The translations under genes were made by a program, and so were the position numbers. The notes beneath the pieces were generated by a model. That model saw only the letters and a program-made list of their open reading frames with translations. It had not been told where the DNA came from and ran no database searches. Positions 1-12,999 of a DNA stretch of 64,000 nucleotides are shown here, in pieces (the stretch's first letter is position 1; each line of letters begins with the position of its first letter). This DNA comes from Synaphobranchus kaupii (lineage: Eukaryota > Chordata > Actinopteri > Anguilliformes > Synaphobranchidae): NCBI GenBank assembly GCA_029718625.1, contig CM056383.1, positions 67,613,758-67,677,757 on the forward strand. Direction: 5' to 3'.

Positions 1-3000
1 ATGCAAAATCTCCACAGCCCTGAGTATGCTAGTAGCGCAAATGCTACTAGCCACGAACACGTCCATTAAAACCGTAGCTATCTACACACATCCAAGCATT
101 CCCCAGTCATCCTTGACCAAAACCACAAAATGTTGCAATATTACTTCGTACTGAAGTCCTATTAAGAATGATTTGGACATTTAAGATGAAATATATAACA
201 TGAGAATATTTTACCTTGAACTTGGCGATCCGACCACCATTTCACAACTGCCAGTATGGCGGATCAGCTAGGTTCTAACTGAGCATGCGCAGAACTAAAA
301 AGTAGACTTATTTTAACGTGATCATTCTAAAATTGGGTCGTTTTGTCCCGCCTGGTCTCAGTCCTCTCGTCTCGCCTTTTTGAGGATTTCCCGAAAATGT
401 CCTCCTTCAGTTACCAGTGGGCTACACATGCACAGAGCGCTACGGTCAACGGTCCTTATCCTGGTTACTGTCACGTTCTGAATAAGCTGTTTACGTGTTC
501 CGTGGAATACGTGGAATACAGCGGACATTCTCGATTCTCGTATGCACGGTAATCAGATATCACGGTAATAAGGCCAGTAGATCATGCACAGATTCTTCTA
601 CAAACTCGTATTTGTTTCTGGCTTTTATGCTACCATGAGTTTTTTTTGCACTTTTGTCAAATAGCATATTGTGAACATTTGTTCAATATCCTCAATATTC
701 CTTGAACAACCTTTTTAAATATATTGCTTTTGGGGTGCTGTACTTTTGTTTGTGTTCAAAATTAGTAGAAATCTATCCTAAGAAATTAGAAGAAAAAATA
801 GAAATGAGAATAAATTGCTCAGCACAATATCCCATGTATACACTGGTTACCCATGACCAGTATAAAGGCTTTTTTGGGGCTATGAGAATGAGGTGCTCAT
901 GTGATTCATGATTGATATTAATTCATGATAGTCAGAAATAGGTTAACACATGCCTATACCCTTTTTTCACCATGTCTCATTTGGTACTTAGAAGACAACA
1001 TTACTATCATCAAAATTGTGTCTGACCTCCACTGTAATGAATGTTTCTATGACGACTGGAGATTTTAACTCACCCGATCTACAGCAGCCAGCGGTCACAC
1101 CAGCCTATCTTTCTATAGTCTGCGCAGGGCCTGAAGCTAAGCAGGGCTGGATCTCCTGGAGAACCCTGGACAAACCAGAGTTCATGTTGAAAATAGTGTA
1201 GTACTGTAGGTCTTCCCTCTGGATCAAGAGGGGAAAACCAATGCCACAGCACAATGATGGGGATACTGTACTCTATGAGATCTTTAATATGAGGTTCATA
1301 CTCCCGTACATTCCCATGGAACTTAATCCCAGAGAAGGGTGTTTCCTGGAGTCATGGAACTCTCCTGGGACATTCCTAACTTTCACTGGCGTTAAATTTT
1401 TTTTTTTTTTTAAAGAACGTACATAAATAACATCGTTACATTTGTTTTATATTTTATACTGTTCATTCCTAGTTAAATATAAAAGAAGAACATCACTAAA
1501 GGTTTATTAATAATAATTAGGGATAGAGGGGTGTATTATTATTTAAGTATACTACTGTTTTACTGTAGTTTTCAACCATGGTTGGAACATTCACAGGTAA
1601 TCAATTAGACAGCATCTTCTTACATAATTTAACTGAAGCCATGGCCTCGGTAAACCCAAGTCCTCAATTATAGCTAGAGCAGTGACTGGCTGTCAGAACA
1701 AGGGAAAAGGTGACTGGCATTCACATATATTACTCTTTTTGTTCAGCAGGTTTGGAATGCCTGTGGGTGTAATTTAATATGAATCTGTCCCCTAAATTTA
1801 TGGTTTGTTTGAGTTTTTTGAAGTTTTCTCTTCCCTGTAATCTAAGACAGAGCTGTCAAGAGACACATGGAAACATTCAAAATATTTTTTTTGTTTCTGC
1901 TGTGACACAAAAAAAAAAAAAGACTAATACCTGGGTATGGAAAGTGTTTCTCTTCTTCAATGCGACATTTATTTATTAAAATGTATTTATTTATTTACCG
2001 TTTTGTGATCACTGAACCTGCCAAGCTGTGTTTTTTTAAAAGAAAAATAAATTCGTACAGTGAAATGTTATTGTGAGTCAAAACAAAAGGCACATTTCAA
2101 TTGAATCCTGGGCCTATTGAATTTCTGAGAACTCATTTTGAAAACAAATGACTTTAAACTGACAGATTTGAAAGAATGAGTGAACAATAGAAGGAAAACT
2201 GGAACATTAATGTTTGTGGAGCCCAGGGACTGTGCTCTCAATGTCATCAATTGAACTTTTTATCTCTCTGGAAACATACATTTTATTCTGCTATTAGCCT
2301 GTTTGGCCTGTTTTATGCATCTGGAATGTCTGTGGATAAGCATACTTCTGCTATTACCTCCCTAATGGCATACAACAGGAATGCTGGTTTATAATAGAAA
2401 TGTATTATAAATATATTGACAAGTTATATTACTGAGTAAAAATCATAGAACTGCACTGATGTGTGGCTTTTACAAGTAATGTAAATGTCTGTTTAAAGAA
2501 TTTGTACTGTTTTTGCCCAAGTTTGATGAGGTTCAATAAACAAATAAACAGTGATCTTTCCACAAAAAAAACATAACATTGTCTATGTAAATGTAAATAT
2601 TCAGCTGACTTGACACTCCATTCCAATTCACAATATCTGGTCTGTGGTATTGTGCTGTGTACACACCTTCACATGTTTTCAATGAGCATGCGGTATGCAT
2701 TTTAACTGTACATCATTCTGACAGTGTGAGAATGATATTTCACAATACCTCAGATATCTCAGTTCTACAAACATGCATTAGATGCACTAAATTGTATGAT
2801 TGTGTAATATTTTAATCATAAACAAGTACATTTAAAATTATGTAATTAATTTGCGCTATACATGCATTTTCTATGTTTAGTTTCTAATATTTCAGTTATA
2901 TTACATTATTGTATATCTTTGCTACACGGGTTCTCAAATATCTTTGATATGTTGTTGCTGGGTGAATGTAAAAGGTCAGCATTGGCCGTGTAGTGAAGGT

Positions 3001-3361
3001 GCTGGCTGTTTCACGTGGAAGGAGAGAATCAGTTCTTGTATTGTTAATGCTGAGAAATGAGGTGAAGACTTTAATTATCAATGCCAACATAACAAATGAC
3101 CCATGTCCTTTAAATTTTAATACCCCTCTTTAAATCTCTGTAGCAAGAACATGTTTCAAGAGGGCACAGAACTCACAGCACTCTTCAAAGGAAAGGACGG
3201 ATAAGCTCCTCCTCTTAATTATTCATAAACACAGAGTACTTCCTTGCGGAGGTCGGAATACACAAAAAATATCTGCATATTTGCATATAAAAAGGTGAAA
3301 AGTCATGTACGTCAGGCTCCTTCGAGTATCTCATCGAAATATGTCTGATTTACATCACAGC
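1..3361. other. intergenic, no gene recognised
   Basis: AT-rich sequence with short chance frames on both strands. No protein family, RNA gene or complete transposon was recognised. Confidence 0.6.
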
Positions 3362-3715
3362 AATGTGTCTGTGTGTTTCTCTGTGTCTCTCTAAATGTGT
3401 CTGTGTGTTTCTCTGTGTCTCTCTAAATGTGTCTGTGTGTTTCTCTGTGTCTCTCTAAATGTGTCTGTGTGTTTCTCTGTGTCTCTCTAAATGTGTCTGT
3501 GTGTTTCTCTGTGTCAGACTAAATGTGTCTGTGTGTTTCTCTGTGTCTCTTTAAATGTGTCTGTGTGTTTCTCTGTGTCTCTCTACATGTGTCTGTGTGT
3601 TTCTCTGTGTCTCTCTAAATGTGTCTGTGTGTTTCTCTGTGTCTCTCTAAATGTGTCTGTGTGTTTCTCTGTGTCTCTTTAAATGTGTCTGTGTGTTTCT
3701 CTGTGTCTCTCTCTG
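3362..3715. repeat. 32-bp minisatellite, about 11 copies
   Basis: The unit contains TGTGTCTGTGTGTTTCTCTG followed by TGTCTCTCTAAA, with few substitutions (for example AGACTA or TTTAAA in single copies). Confidence 0.95.
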
Positions 3716-3799
3716 CTCTGATTTCACTTCTTAGTTTATGCAGGTGAGGTTTCTTCACTTATTCCTTTCTCTGTAAGTATAATGTGAATTATTTGTTTA

Positions 3800-3928
3800 C
3801 TGCGATGGATTGGTGACCCGTCCAGTGAGTATTCCTGCCTCTCACCCAATGCATGCTGGGATAGGCTCCAGCTCCCCTGCGACCCTGACCAGGAATAAAC
3901 GGGTTAGATAATGGATGGATGGATTATT
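3800..3928 (+). mobile_element. 3' end of an RTE-type LINE or its SINE, with (TGGA)n tail
   Basis: CTGCGATGGATTGGTGACCC, CCAATGCATGCTGGGATAGG and CTGCGACCCTGACCAGGAAT followed by ATGGATGGATGG are hallmarks of a very common fish retroposon tail. Confidence 0.8.
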
Positions 3929-6900
3929 TGTTTATTATTTCTCTCCTCTGTTCATTGTAAACATGCGGTCCACTGTAATGTTGAAAGCAGCATAAGATGA
4001 ACAAGCCAAAGCACAGACAGAATTTCATTGACATTGGTGCCTTCAGTTTTAATTGAATGACCCCAACATGCACAGTTCAGCAAAGTACTGACACGAGCAC
4101 GTCTTTGCCCCCGCTGCGATGTTGCTTACAAACAGAAAATGACTGTTATTGAAAATGGGAAAGCAAAATTTGAATTAAGACGGCTGAGTCACAAAGGCTT
4201 TGTGTTGGCCTTCCACTTCTTCACAACAAGTGATTGCAAGTGCAAAGACGTTCTACCCCCTTCCATTTTAACAGGGACACATAGCCTACCCCTCTCACCA
4301 TCACGGGTACTGGAAGACCGCCACGTTGCTTAACTTTAACTTCAGATTAGCTTTTTGCAAATTAATGTTGATAATTGAAGCATGTTTTTATTCATTTCCA
4401 GAGACTAGTAGGGCATTAAATTAATGCAGTAAATATAAATCTCTTCAGCAACATAAACAACAATAACAAATACACAAAACAGCAAATATGACAGTAAATA
4501 GGCATCCAACTGAAAAAAATGTGCTACAACCACAAGGGCTGATGCATATGTGAATACATCCCAAGTGGACTTTATTTCAAAAATAATTTTATTGGAATAT
4601 CCAAAAGTCACCTATTTGGAAGTATCACATCACATTTAAAAAACCATCTAGCTTCTTTTGAATATTGAACAATATCCTCATTGCTTGAGGCATTAACTAT
4701 TCTTACAAATTCTCGACTATTGCTGTAGTCTGCACATGGCAACATCGTGGCAAATGATAAAGTTTTTCCTCAACACAATTTTTTTGCGTGTGCATTTTGG
4801 TGTCATTATTACCAAGTGTCTTTTTATGTTTGTGAAATGACATCCAGACAGTGTAATACTTTAATTGGAGTCACCTTGTGACCTTTGAAGCAGTTTCAGT
4901 TGGGAAGAAGGTTTGTTATTTATGAACAAAATGAAAACCATTAGATGTGTAATGGTCGCAACTCTTAATGAGTTGACTGAGTGTGTCACGTTGTCTTGCT
5001 GAGAAGCCAGCTTCAGTCCAAGTACTGTTGAAGTCACCTAATCTGCACTGAGGGACTTTTATTTTATATGGAATCTAGGGAGATGTCGCCATCTTGGAAA
5101 CAAGGCCCAACTTTGAATGGAATGAATGACTCCAAAGGGAAACCGCTCACCTCCAAACATAGATATACATATAGATATAAACATCAGCCAATAAATCTGA
5201 CTTCAATTGAATCAATTGAACTAAAGACCAGCTAATTTTCAGCACGTGACCTCATGATTCTGGAGTAGAAACTTTCAAGAGCACTGTCTCCTGAAACATC
5301 TTTTAAAATTGGATCGATTTAAAGCCGTGGTCCCCATCCCCGCCCTGTAGGTTTTCACTCCAACCCTAACAAAGCGCACCTCGTTCAACAGCTAGAAACC
5401 TCTTTGAGTCGCTAATTAGTAGAGTCAGGTGTGCCAAAGTAGGGTTAAATGAAAACCTACAGGATGGTAGATCTCCAGGAACAGGGTCAGGGGGACCACT
5501 GATTTAGTAGCCATAATGAAGTTAGTAGCCATAATGTTGTTGAACGAACGCTTTAAGATAGCATGACATTGGCACATGACTCTTCCTTGGGCACAGCAAT
5601 AAAGGACTGGTATGAAAGTCATCACGAAAAAGGATGAGATTGAGTAGAAAAGTGATAAGAACAGAAGGCGACATATCACATTCTTCATTTAGTCTCAGAT
5701 AATGGCTACATAAATCACCCCATTAGCACTGCCTTTGAGCCATGGCTTTTCCTCATGAGGAGTTTGATAAGAAAAAAGAAAAAGCCGAAGAACTATCGCC
5801 CTCGGCTGATGATTTTTGCAAATTGAACATTATCCTCTCATCTCAACAATAGCAGATTTGATGTTCTCCAAGGTTACAAGCGGCTCACAGCGCTGGGGCA
5901 TTAATTCTCCGGTGGCCCAGCCATGCTGCAGATTTGAAATGCTTCGCTTCGCCCTGCATAATTAGCCGAACAACAAAATGCGAAGCATGAGCCAAAGGTG
6001 TCGTCCTTTTCTTCGTACCTTACTTTCATCGCACCTCGCACCCGCACACCTTACCTCAGAGAGAGGTAACACATTTCTGTCAGCGCCATTCAAGCCAACA
6101 TAATTACCCATGTGCCTTCACCTTCTCCTTCATGGGTACACGAGAATGCAAAATGACCAAAACAGGTCATTCAGCGCATTTAGGCTTATCGTCGAACTAC
6201 AGACTCGAGTGAACGCTATCGACGCTATCCAGGCGCTGTTTCGAGCCCGAGGGTCTATGTCTCTACCGCGTAACAGCTGCCGGTCATTTGTCTCAATACT
6301 TATATTGACTTGGAATAGGGGGCCTTGACTCGTTGAATGGCGTCGTTGCAATACAGTTCAATGTCCCTTGAAAATAAATGCAGATGTTGTGAATGTTTCT
6401 TCACAGCCATTGTCTGATTTGAAATGCAAAATTAATCAGTACAGAGAAAAAAACAACCAATTTGACACAACTGTCCCAATACGTTTGTCTTTCATTGTAC
6501 GTATCTGATAAAAAATATTGTCTGGTCTTCATGGGGAATATGCCTTTAGCTAACCAATTCCCCCTTGCTCTACAAAATAACTAAACCTGAAAAAATATAT
6601 TTTGGAAAAACGTTATCTTTGTTCGTTCCTTTTATGAAGTTAAAAACTTCAGGCAAATCCCCCCCCTTGGCCTTCTTTTTTAAGCCTGAAGGGAACAAGC
6701 ATCTCAAATCTTTCCTCATAACTTTGCAATTTCATATTGGGGGCTAATTTAACTGCCATCCTCCAGCCTGCTGACCTTAACAAGAGAAAAGGTGCCCTCT
6801 TCAAAAGGCAGCTAGCAGTCAAGAATAATTGTGACAGAACAGTGCTACACCAGCTAGCATGTCTCATTATGCCTGTAACAACAAGAACACACTGGTGTTT

Positions 6901-7251
6901 GGTTTGTCATTAATTTTCACAAAGCGACTGTGATGACAGCCACACTATGATGGCAATACTCGAGCGGCTGACAATAGTCAATAAAGAACAGACTAGTTCC
7001 ACAGCCTTTGATTTTACGTGCAGTCCACTACAGACGGAGGCAATCATAAGAGCTGTCGTTTAAAACATTATGACCTTGATGTTCCATTTTAGGATTTTCC
7101 CACCATATCAGTTTCTATTCATTTCAAATTCATATGAAATGGGTTTGTGGTGCAGTGCAGTGTGGTGACCGGACTACGCTTGACATGTAAATCAGATCTT
7201 TTTAGATGAGCCAGCCCCATGGACAGCGCCCGCACCACTTGTGTTGTAGCT
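3929..7251. other. intergenic; possible conserved non-coding block near 5700-6060
   Basis: Apart from the hAT MITE at 5325-5501, no repeat or gene was recognised. The stretch 5700-6060 is non-repetitive with mixed composition and homeobox-like TAATTA/TTAATT words, which makes it a candidate regulatory block; that is only an impression. Confidence 0.4.
5325..5501. mobile_element. probable hAT MITE
   Basis: Inverted end sequences CCGTGGTCCCC and GGGGACCACTG enclose a nested inverted pair CCTGTAGGTTTTCA and TGAAAACCTACAGG. Flanking octamers match only partly. Confidence 0.6.
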
Positions 7252-7259
7252 CTTTAGAC

Positions 7260-7919
7260 CAGTGGTTCCCAAACTCGGTCCTGGGGGACCCTTGTGTATG
7301 CTGGTTTTCGTTCCAACCACAATTGCAATCCCAAAATCCTAACAATTTTTCTTAATTAGGTGCTTTTCATGTTTAGAGGGATTATTTACCCTCTTAAGCC
7401 ACATCATGTCAGAAATAGCTATGCATGTCATGAAGAATAAAAATTCCCATGTTCCTACTGTGCTTATTGGGCTGTTTTACAAATAGGTAACATTTTTTTA
7501 ACTGATCAAATTAAAGACTGGGGTGAATCAATTGGCTCCTAATTAGATCGTTGAAAACGTGAGTTTTTAAGTTCCCTCATCAAGTTTTTCTTAAATGTAT
7601 TAACACTGCAAGTTTGGTTCGTTATCATTTTCTTTGTCTTTTTTTCATTATTTATCAAATGGTTAGTTTTAGTGGCCATATATCCACAATTTCACCAATT
7701 AGGAGCCTATTGATTCACCTCAGTCTTTAATTTAAATAAATAAAATGTATTTGGTCAGTTAAAAAAATGTTGTTTTTTTGCCCCTTTTTGTAATTATTTG
7801 CAATATAGCACAATGAGAATATTATACTTTTATTATTCATGACATGCACAGCTATTGCTAACATAATATAATATGGCTTAAGAGGGTATAATAATCCCTC
7901 TAAAGTTTGGGAACCACTG
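7260..7919. mobile_element. non-autonomous hAT element, copy 1, intact 8-bp target duplication
   Basis: The ends are CAGTGGTTCCCAAAC and GTTTGGGAACCACTG, perfect inverted repeats. Flanks 7252-7259 and 7920-7927 are both CTTTAGAC, the 8-bp duplication expected of hAT. The two arms are long imperfect inverted copies of each other; no transposase is visible. Confidence 0.92.
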
Positions 7920-7927
7920 CTTTAGAC

Positions 7928-10015
7928 GACCCTGAAAATACTTTTTTTATTTAATGACACATTGTTGTTACCATTGCCTTCCAAGTGAAAACAAAAAAAT
8001 ATATATTGTCAAGGACAATAAGTTTCCAGAAGTGAATGTGTGCATCGCCTGCTTCCTTCTTCAAATCTCATGTGGTGCAATTAAACAGAAAGTCATGAAT
8101 ATGGTAAGCAATAAGATAGGTCTTAAAAGCCCAAGGTGTTTTCTTTATAGAGAACCCAGGCAAAACAGAGCCAAGCATCAGTAATTACCTTTGCCTCTTG
8201 GTTTCCAACAGTTACTCAATTATGACCTGCACTGCACTGATTGCTATTATGTCATTTTGAGAAGAGAAGTCCGTGTTCCCACTCTGATTGGATAACACCA
8301 TATAAGGAGGAAAAAATAAAAAACACCTTAAAAAACATCTCTTTTGAGAGTCATCTGCCTTATCAACAGCTCTCGCTGTTGAAATAAGTTATGTCAAAGT
8401 TTCCATCAACGCCTCTAAGAGGTGCTTCAGAGAACTCATTTGAATTGGAAAATTATCTCTTCGGGCCCGTGAAGCGGTTTTACTTATCCTAGCATAGCAT
8501 TCGCCATCCTATTATCTGACAGTTACATTGCAGTCTGAGATTTGAACAACACAGATGGAACCTGGGCTTAAGATGGACGATGTGTCGCCTTGGAACATCC
8601 CACGCTACTCCTAATGCAATTGCTGTGCAAATACAGTTCTTTCTGAATGCATTAGTTGCTTACTCGTACTCCCTCATTGGTACAGAAATGGATGTTTAAT
8701 TATGTGTGAAGTCATGAATTGCACCTCACAGACGTGCAGATGAGTGTATCCATCAATTTGCAGCTCCGCCGTTATAATTATGAGATCATTATGAGAAAAC
8801 AATTTTCTGTTGCAGCCACTGTAGACACTAAAGTCATATTCTTAAGTGTGCGCATTCTAATATCGGGTAACATGGTAAAATAATTTAAGCTGATGGCTTA
8901 GACAGAACAGCACCAAAATAGCTCCTCAGTTATCTTTAAAGAAATGACCACAATCTAATACACCAAGTCCATAAGGTTTCATTTCAGAACTTTAGTCTTT
9001 ATGTATATGACCAACATCAGAGCACATGAGCACCTTTAAATATTAATAAATATAGGAATGCTGACATGTGGAATTAAGATTTATAGTAATTTATTTTGAC
9101 TGCCACAGTTTCTTTCCCATTGTCAGAAGTTTGTAATTTGCACATTACTGCCTGTGATTAGTTAATGTGCCTGTGGTTAGTTAATGTGCCTGTGATTTCT
9201 TTCAGGTAAGTCTTAATAAATCTGCAAATAGATATGAAAAGCGCATAATAGAAATACATTAAAAAATATACATAAAAAATAAATGTTTACATTTTGTAGG
9301 AAACATCTCTGAAACCATATTAATATTTCATATTTAGGCGGGAGAAATGTTCAATTATATTACTGCTGTGCTGCTGTTTGCTTTCCCTCAATGAACTCAA
9401 AGTTCTCAATGTCTTTTTCATTGGTTGTATTTTAAAAATAAATGTATTTGTATGATATGGTATGGTATTGGTGTATAGTTTTAGGGAGGGTTGTCAACGT
9501 GATATTTTTCAGCCAAACTGATGAGGGAGATGATGCCTGAATATGCAATAAAAATATCTGTAATTATGTAGTCACTGTTATGACATTGCCATCCTAGTTC
9601 CCATAATCATATATCTTTTATACAATCAATGAAGAAGGAAAGGTGAGCGTGACCTTTTCATTCCAAACTTCTGTCATTGAGACACCTGTAGCTGTTTACC
9701 AAGGTGTCAAGGAACAACAGAACAGATGGCTTGCAGAAACATGTCATTATTGCTTAGAACCAATATGGCAAGATGACTTGAGCTCCTCGTTTAATTCCAG
9801 ACATGAATATTAATGCACTCTGTTTGTCTAGATAATAAATGATTGAATAATGCATGTATGATATGAAAAGTACTTTTCTGAATTCCGATCAAAGCAATTA
9901 TAATATACATTATTCAAAACTCAGGTGATGATTTTTTTTTCCCATGGGGAAAACAGCACAACTAACTGTGCATCTAAGTATACATGCTGTCCATTAGAAA
10001 AAAAAAATCATTATA
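7928..10015. other. intergenic, no gene recognised
   Basis: Non-repetitive AT-rich sequence. A small direct repeat of GTGCCTGTG(A/G)TTAGTTAAT occurs near 9150-9200. Confidence 0.5.
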
Positions 10016-10305
10016 TTTACATTACATTACATTACATTACATTCATTTAGCAGACGCTTTTATCCAAAGCGACGTACAGTAAGTGCGTACAGAGACATCA
10101 TCAAGATCATTACAGAACAGGCAAGGCAAAGCACATCCTTCGCATAATGTAGCAGCTATCCCTAGCAATGAACGTTGACTGTAGTTCACAGTAAGCTGTG
10201 GGCAAATCAGCAACACCACACTACCATTCCAAATACTATTATAAACTATAATAAACAGACAGGAAAACACAGGGAACAGGGAACTGATATTCCTAGGTGA
10301 GGATA
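10016..10305 (-). mobile_element. 3' UTR and (TGTAA)n tail of the L2-type LINE
   Basis: In element sense the sequence ends GGATAAAAGCGTCTGCTAAA, then TGAATGTAATGTAATGTAA-type repeats. This tail and the preceding AAAGCGTCTGC stretch match what I know of eel UnaL2 and its SINE partners. Confidence 0.85.
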
Positions 10306-11465
10306 TCAGTCAAGGTGGAGTCTGAAGAGGTGTGTCTTCAGGCCTCGACGGAATGCAGGCAGGGTTGGAGTAGAACGTAGGGGAATGGGAAGTTCATTCC
10401 ACCACTGAGGAGCTAATGTGGAAAAACTCCGCAGTCGGGACAAGCGAGAGCCTTTGACACGGAGGGGGGGAAGTGCCAGTCGCCCTGCTGTAGAAGAGCG
10501 AAGTGGTCGAGCAGGAACATAGTTCTGGATTAAGTCCTGCAGGTAGGCGGGGCCTGTCCTATTGGCTGCAGTGTAGGCCAGGGTCAGAACTTTGAACCTG
10601 ATCCTGGCTGCAACTGGCAGCCAGTGGAGAGACCTCAGCAGGGGGGTTACATGGGAAAATTTCGGGAGGTTGAACACAAGCCGGGTAGCTGCATTCTGGA
10701 TCAGTTGAAGAGGCAGAATGGCGCAGGCCGGTAGGCTTGCGAGCAGGGAGTTGCAGTAGTCCAGGCGTGAGGTGACCATGGTCTGGACAAGAAGCTGGGT
10801 GGAGTAGGTGGTCAGGTATGGTCGAATCCTCCTGATGTTGTTCAGGAGGAACCTGCAGGACCGTGCCGTCGCCCTGATGTGCTCTTTGAAGTCCAGCCGG
10901 TCGTCCAGGACCACCCCCAGGTTCCTTGCAGAGCGGGAGGCAGCCACCACGGTCCCATCAATGGTGATAGAGAGGTCATGTAGTGGGGAGGTCTTGTACG
11001 GCATGAAGAGGAGCTCTGTCTTGTCAAGGTTGAGCTTCAGGTGATGGGTAGCCATCCACTCAGAGATGTCAGTCAGACAAGCAGATATCCTCTCCTTAAC
11101 CTGTGGGGTAGAGGGAGGGAAAGAGAGGAAGAGTTGAGTATCGTCAGCATAGCTATGGTATGAGAAGCCATGTGAATGGATTACTGAGCCAAGAGACTTA
11201 GTATACATAGAGAACAGCAGAGGACCCAGTACAGATCCCTGCGGGACTCCTGTAGACAGGGGACGGGGAGCAGAGACGGAACCCTTCCAGGAGACTTGGT
11301 AGGATCTATCAGTGAGATACGATACAAACCAAGAGAGGGCAGTTCCAGAAATGCCCATCTCAGCGAGTGTGGAGATCAGGAGTTTGTGGTTGACCGTGTC
11401 GAATGCCGCAGACAGGTCAAGGAGAATCAGAACAGAGGAGAGGGAGGAGGCTCTAGCAGTGGCGA
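10306..11465 (-). mobile_element. L2-type LINE, 5'-truncated reverse transcriptase open frame
   Basis: A single open frame of about 390 codons runs without a stop and carries non-LTR reverse transcriptase motifs: LLDLSAAFDTVNHK (catalytic block A), GVPQGSVLGPLLFSMY (block B) and SYADDTQLFLSF (catalytic YADD). Downstream blocks ARNLGVVLDDRL, SRLDYCNSLL and LHWLPVAARIRFK are characteristic of fish L2/CR1-group elements. The endonuclease half is missing, so this copy is dead on arrival but looks recent because the frame is open. The 5' truncation point abuts a 41-bp tandem array. Confidence 0.9.
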
Positions 11466-11466
11466 G

Positions 11467-11671
11467 CAGTGACATATGCCACCCCATTCCTAGGGCAACT
11501 GATCAAACAGTGACATATGCCACCCCATTCCTAGGGCAATTGATCAAACAGTGACATATGCCACCCCATTCCTAGGGCAACTTATCAAACAGTGACATAT
11601 GCCACCCCATTCCTAGGGCAACTGATCAAACAGTGACATATGCCACCCCATTCCTAGGGCAACTGATCAAA
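11467..11671. repeat. 41-bp minisatellite, five copies, abutting the LINE 5' truncation
   Basis: Units start at 11467, 11508, 11549, 11590 and 11631, each beginning CAGTGACATATGCCACCCCA. They differ by single bases (ACTGATC, ATTGATC, ACTTATC). Confidence 0.95.
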
Positions 11672-11762
11672 CTCATAATACAGTGGGTCTCCATGGTTAA
11701 TTTTACGCACACATACATAATCAATAATCAAATCAGTTTCATGCAGCCATGTCCCATTTGGC

Positions 11763-12014
11763 ATTCATGTCCTCAGCATGATTGGACAAAACACATTCAT
11801 GTCCTCAGTATGATTGGACAAAACACATTCATGTCCTCAGTATGATTGGACAAAACACAGCCATGTCCTCAGTATGATTGGACAAAACAAATCCATGTCC
11901 TCAGATTGGACAAAACACATTCATGTCCTTAGCATGATTGGACAACACCCATTCATGTCCTCAGTATGATTGGACAAAACCCATTCATGTCCTCGGTATG
12001 ATTGGACAAAACGC
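11763..12014. repeat. about 32-bp minisatellite, about eight copies
   Basis: The unit contains CATGTCCTCAGTATGATTGG then ACAAAACACATT; one copy lacks TATG. Confidence 0.92.
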
Positions 12015-12564
12015 AGACATTCTTGTGTCTTGTCCTACCTACCATTACCATTATAATTTTTTTCTTAAATGATATATATATTTATTTATTTTTGTTGTTT
12101 TTACCCGCAACATAGTAAGGAATCTTTTAGTAATTTGTGCATTGCATGCTTTTATAGAGTTGACATTTGCAAATCCATAATTAGTCATTCTAATGACTTA
12201 TATGCCAAAACCGCATATATACTGTAGATTATCTGTGAGATAGTATCCCCAGCATTCCTTTACGAGCCATTATTACTGTTATTATTATCAGAACATTCAA
12301 TTTAATTACCCCTCTCATAAATATCAAGACTTCCTAGCCTGGATAAAAATCTATGTTTGTCCATAACTTTGGCTTCTGATTAATAAAAAATAAAAAAACA
12401 CATTTCGGAGAATTCATTTTGGTGATTATTAATCTCAATTAAACTGTGTCTATGGAGAATGAACTCAACATTTGCCTTTAATCATAAAGCAAAGTTACAT
12501 AACAATGATTATTGAATCCAGGCTTCAGTCTCTGACAGATTCAATTATAAATACATGCCAGTTA

Positions 12565-12993
12565 CAGTGAGCACCATAATTCATTGGACAGTGACACATT
12601 TGTTTTAATTATTTTGGTTCTGTACTCTAGCACTTTTGAGTTTGAAAGGATACAATGACAATGAGGTGCAGACTGACCTTTTGTACATAGCCCCCCCCCC
12701 CCCCCATTCATTTTTAATATTTGATCGCATATCCTTTGCATGCCATGATTTCCTGATGTCTTTCATGATATTTCCTGATATGTATTGATGCCCGAAAATG
12801 GGGCGGGGGACCATATACAAAAAGTTCTATAATTTCTAAATGGCTCATCTGATATGGATGAAATACCCTCAAATTAAAGTTGACAGTCTGCACTTCAACC
12901 ACATTGCCAGTGTATCCTTTCAAACTCAAAGTGCTAGAGTACAGAACCAACTTAACAAAAAAATGTGTCACCGTCCAATGAATTATGGCACTC
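12565..12993. mobile_element. Tc1/mariner-like MITE with long imperfect inverted repeats
   Basis: The left arm has CAGTGAGCACCATAATTCAT and later GAGTTTGAAAGGATACAATG; the right arm has the reverse complements, including GTATCCTTTCAAACTCAAAG and AATGAATTATGGCACTC. TA precedes the left end. A 15-C run lies inside (12691-12705). The right edge is fuzzy because ATGAATTATG is repeated. Confidence 0.75.
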
Positions 12994-12999
12994 ATGAAT

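Noticed and set aside
10808..11044. Plus-strand frame opposite the LINE
   Set aside because: It is the antisense shadow of the reverse transcriptase frame.
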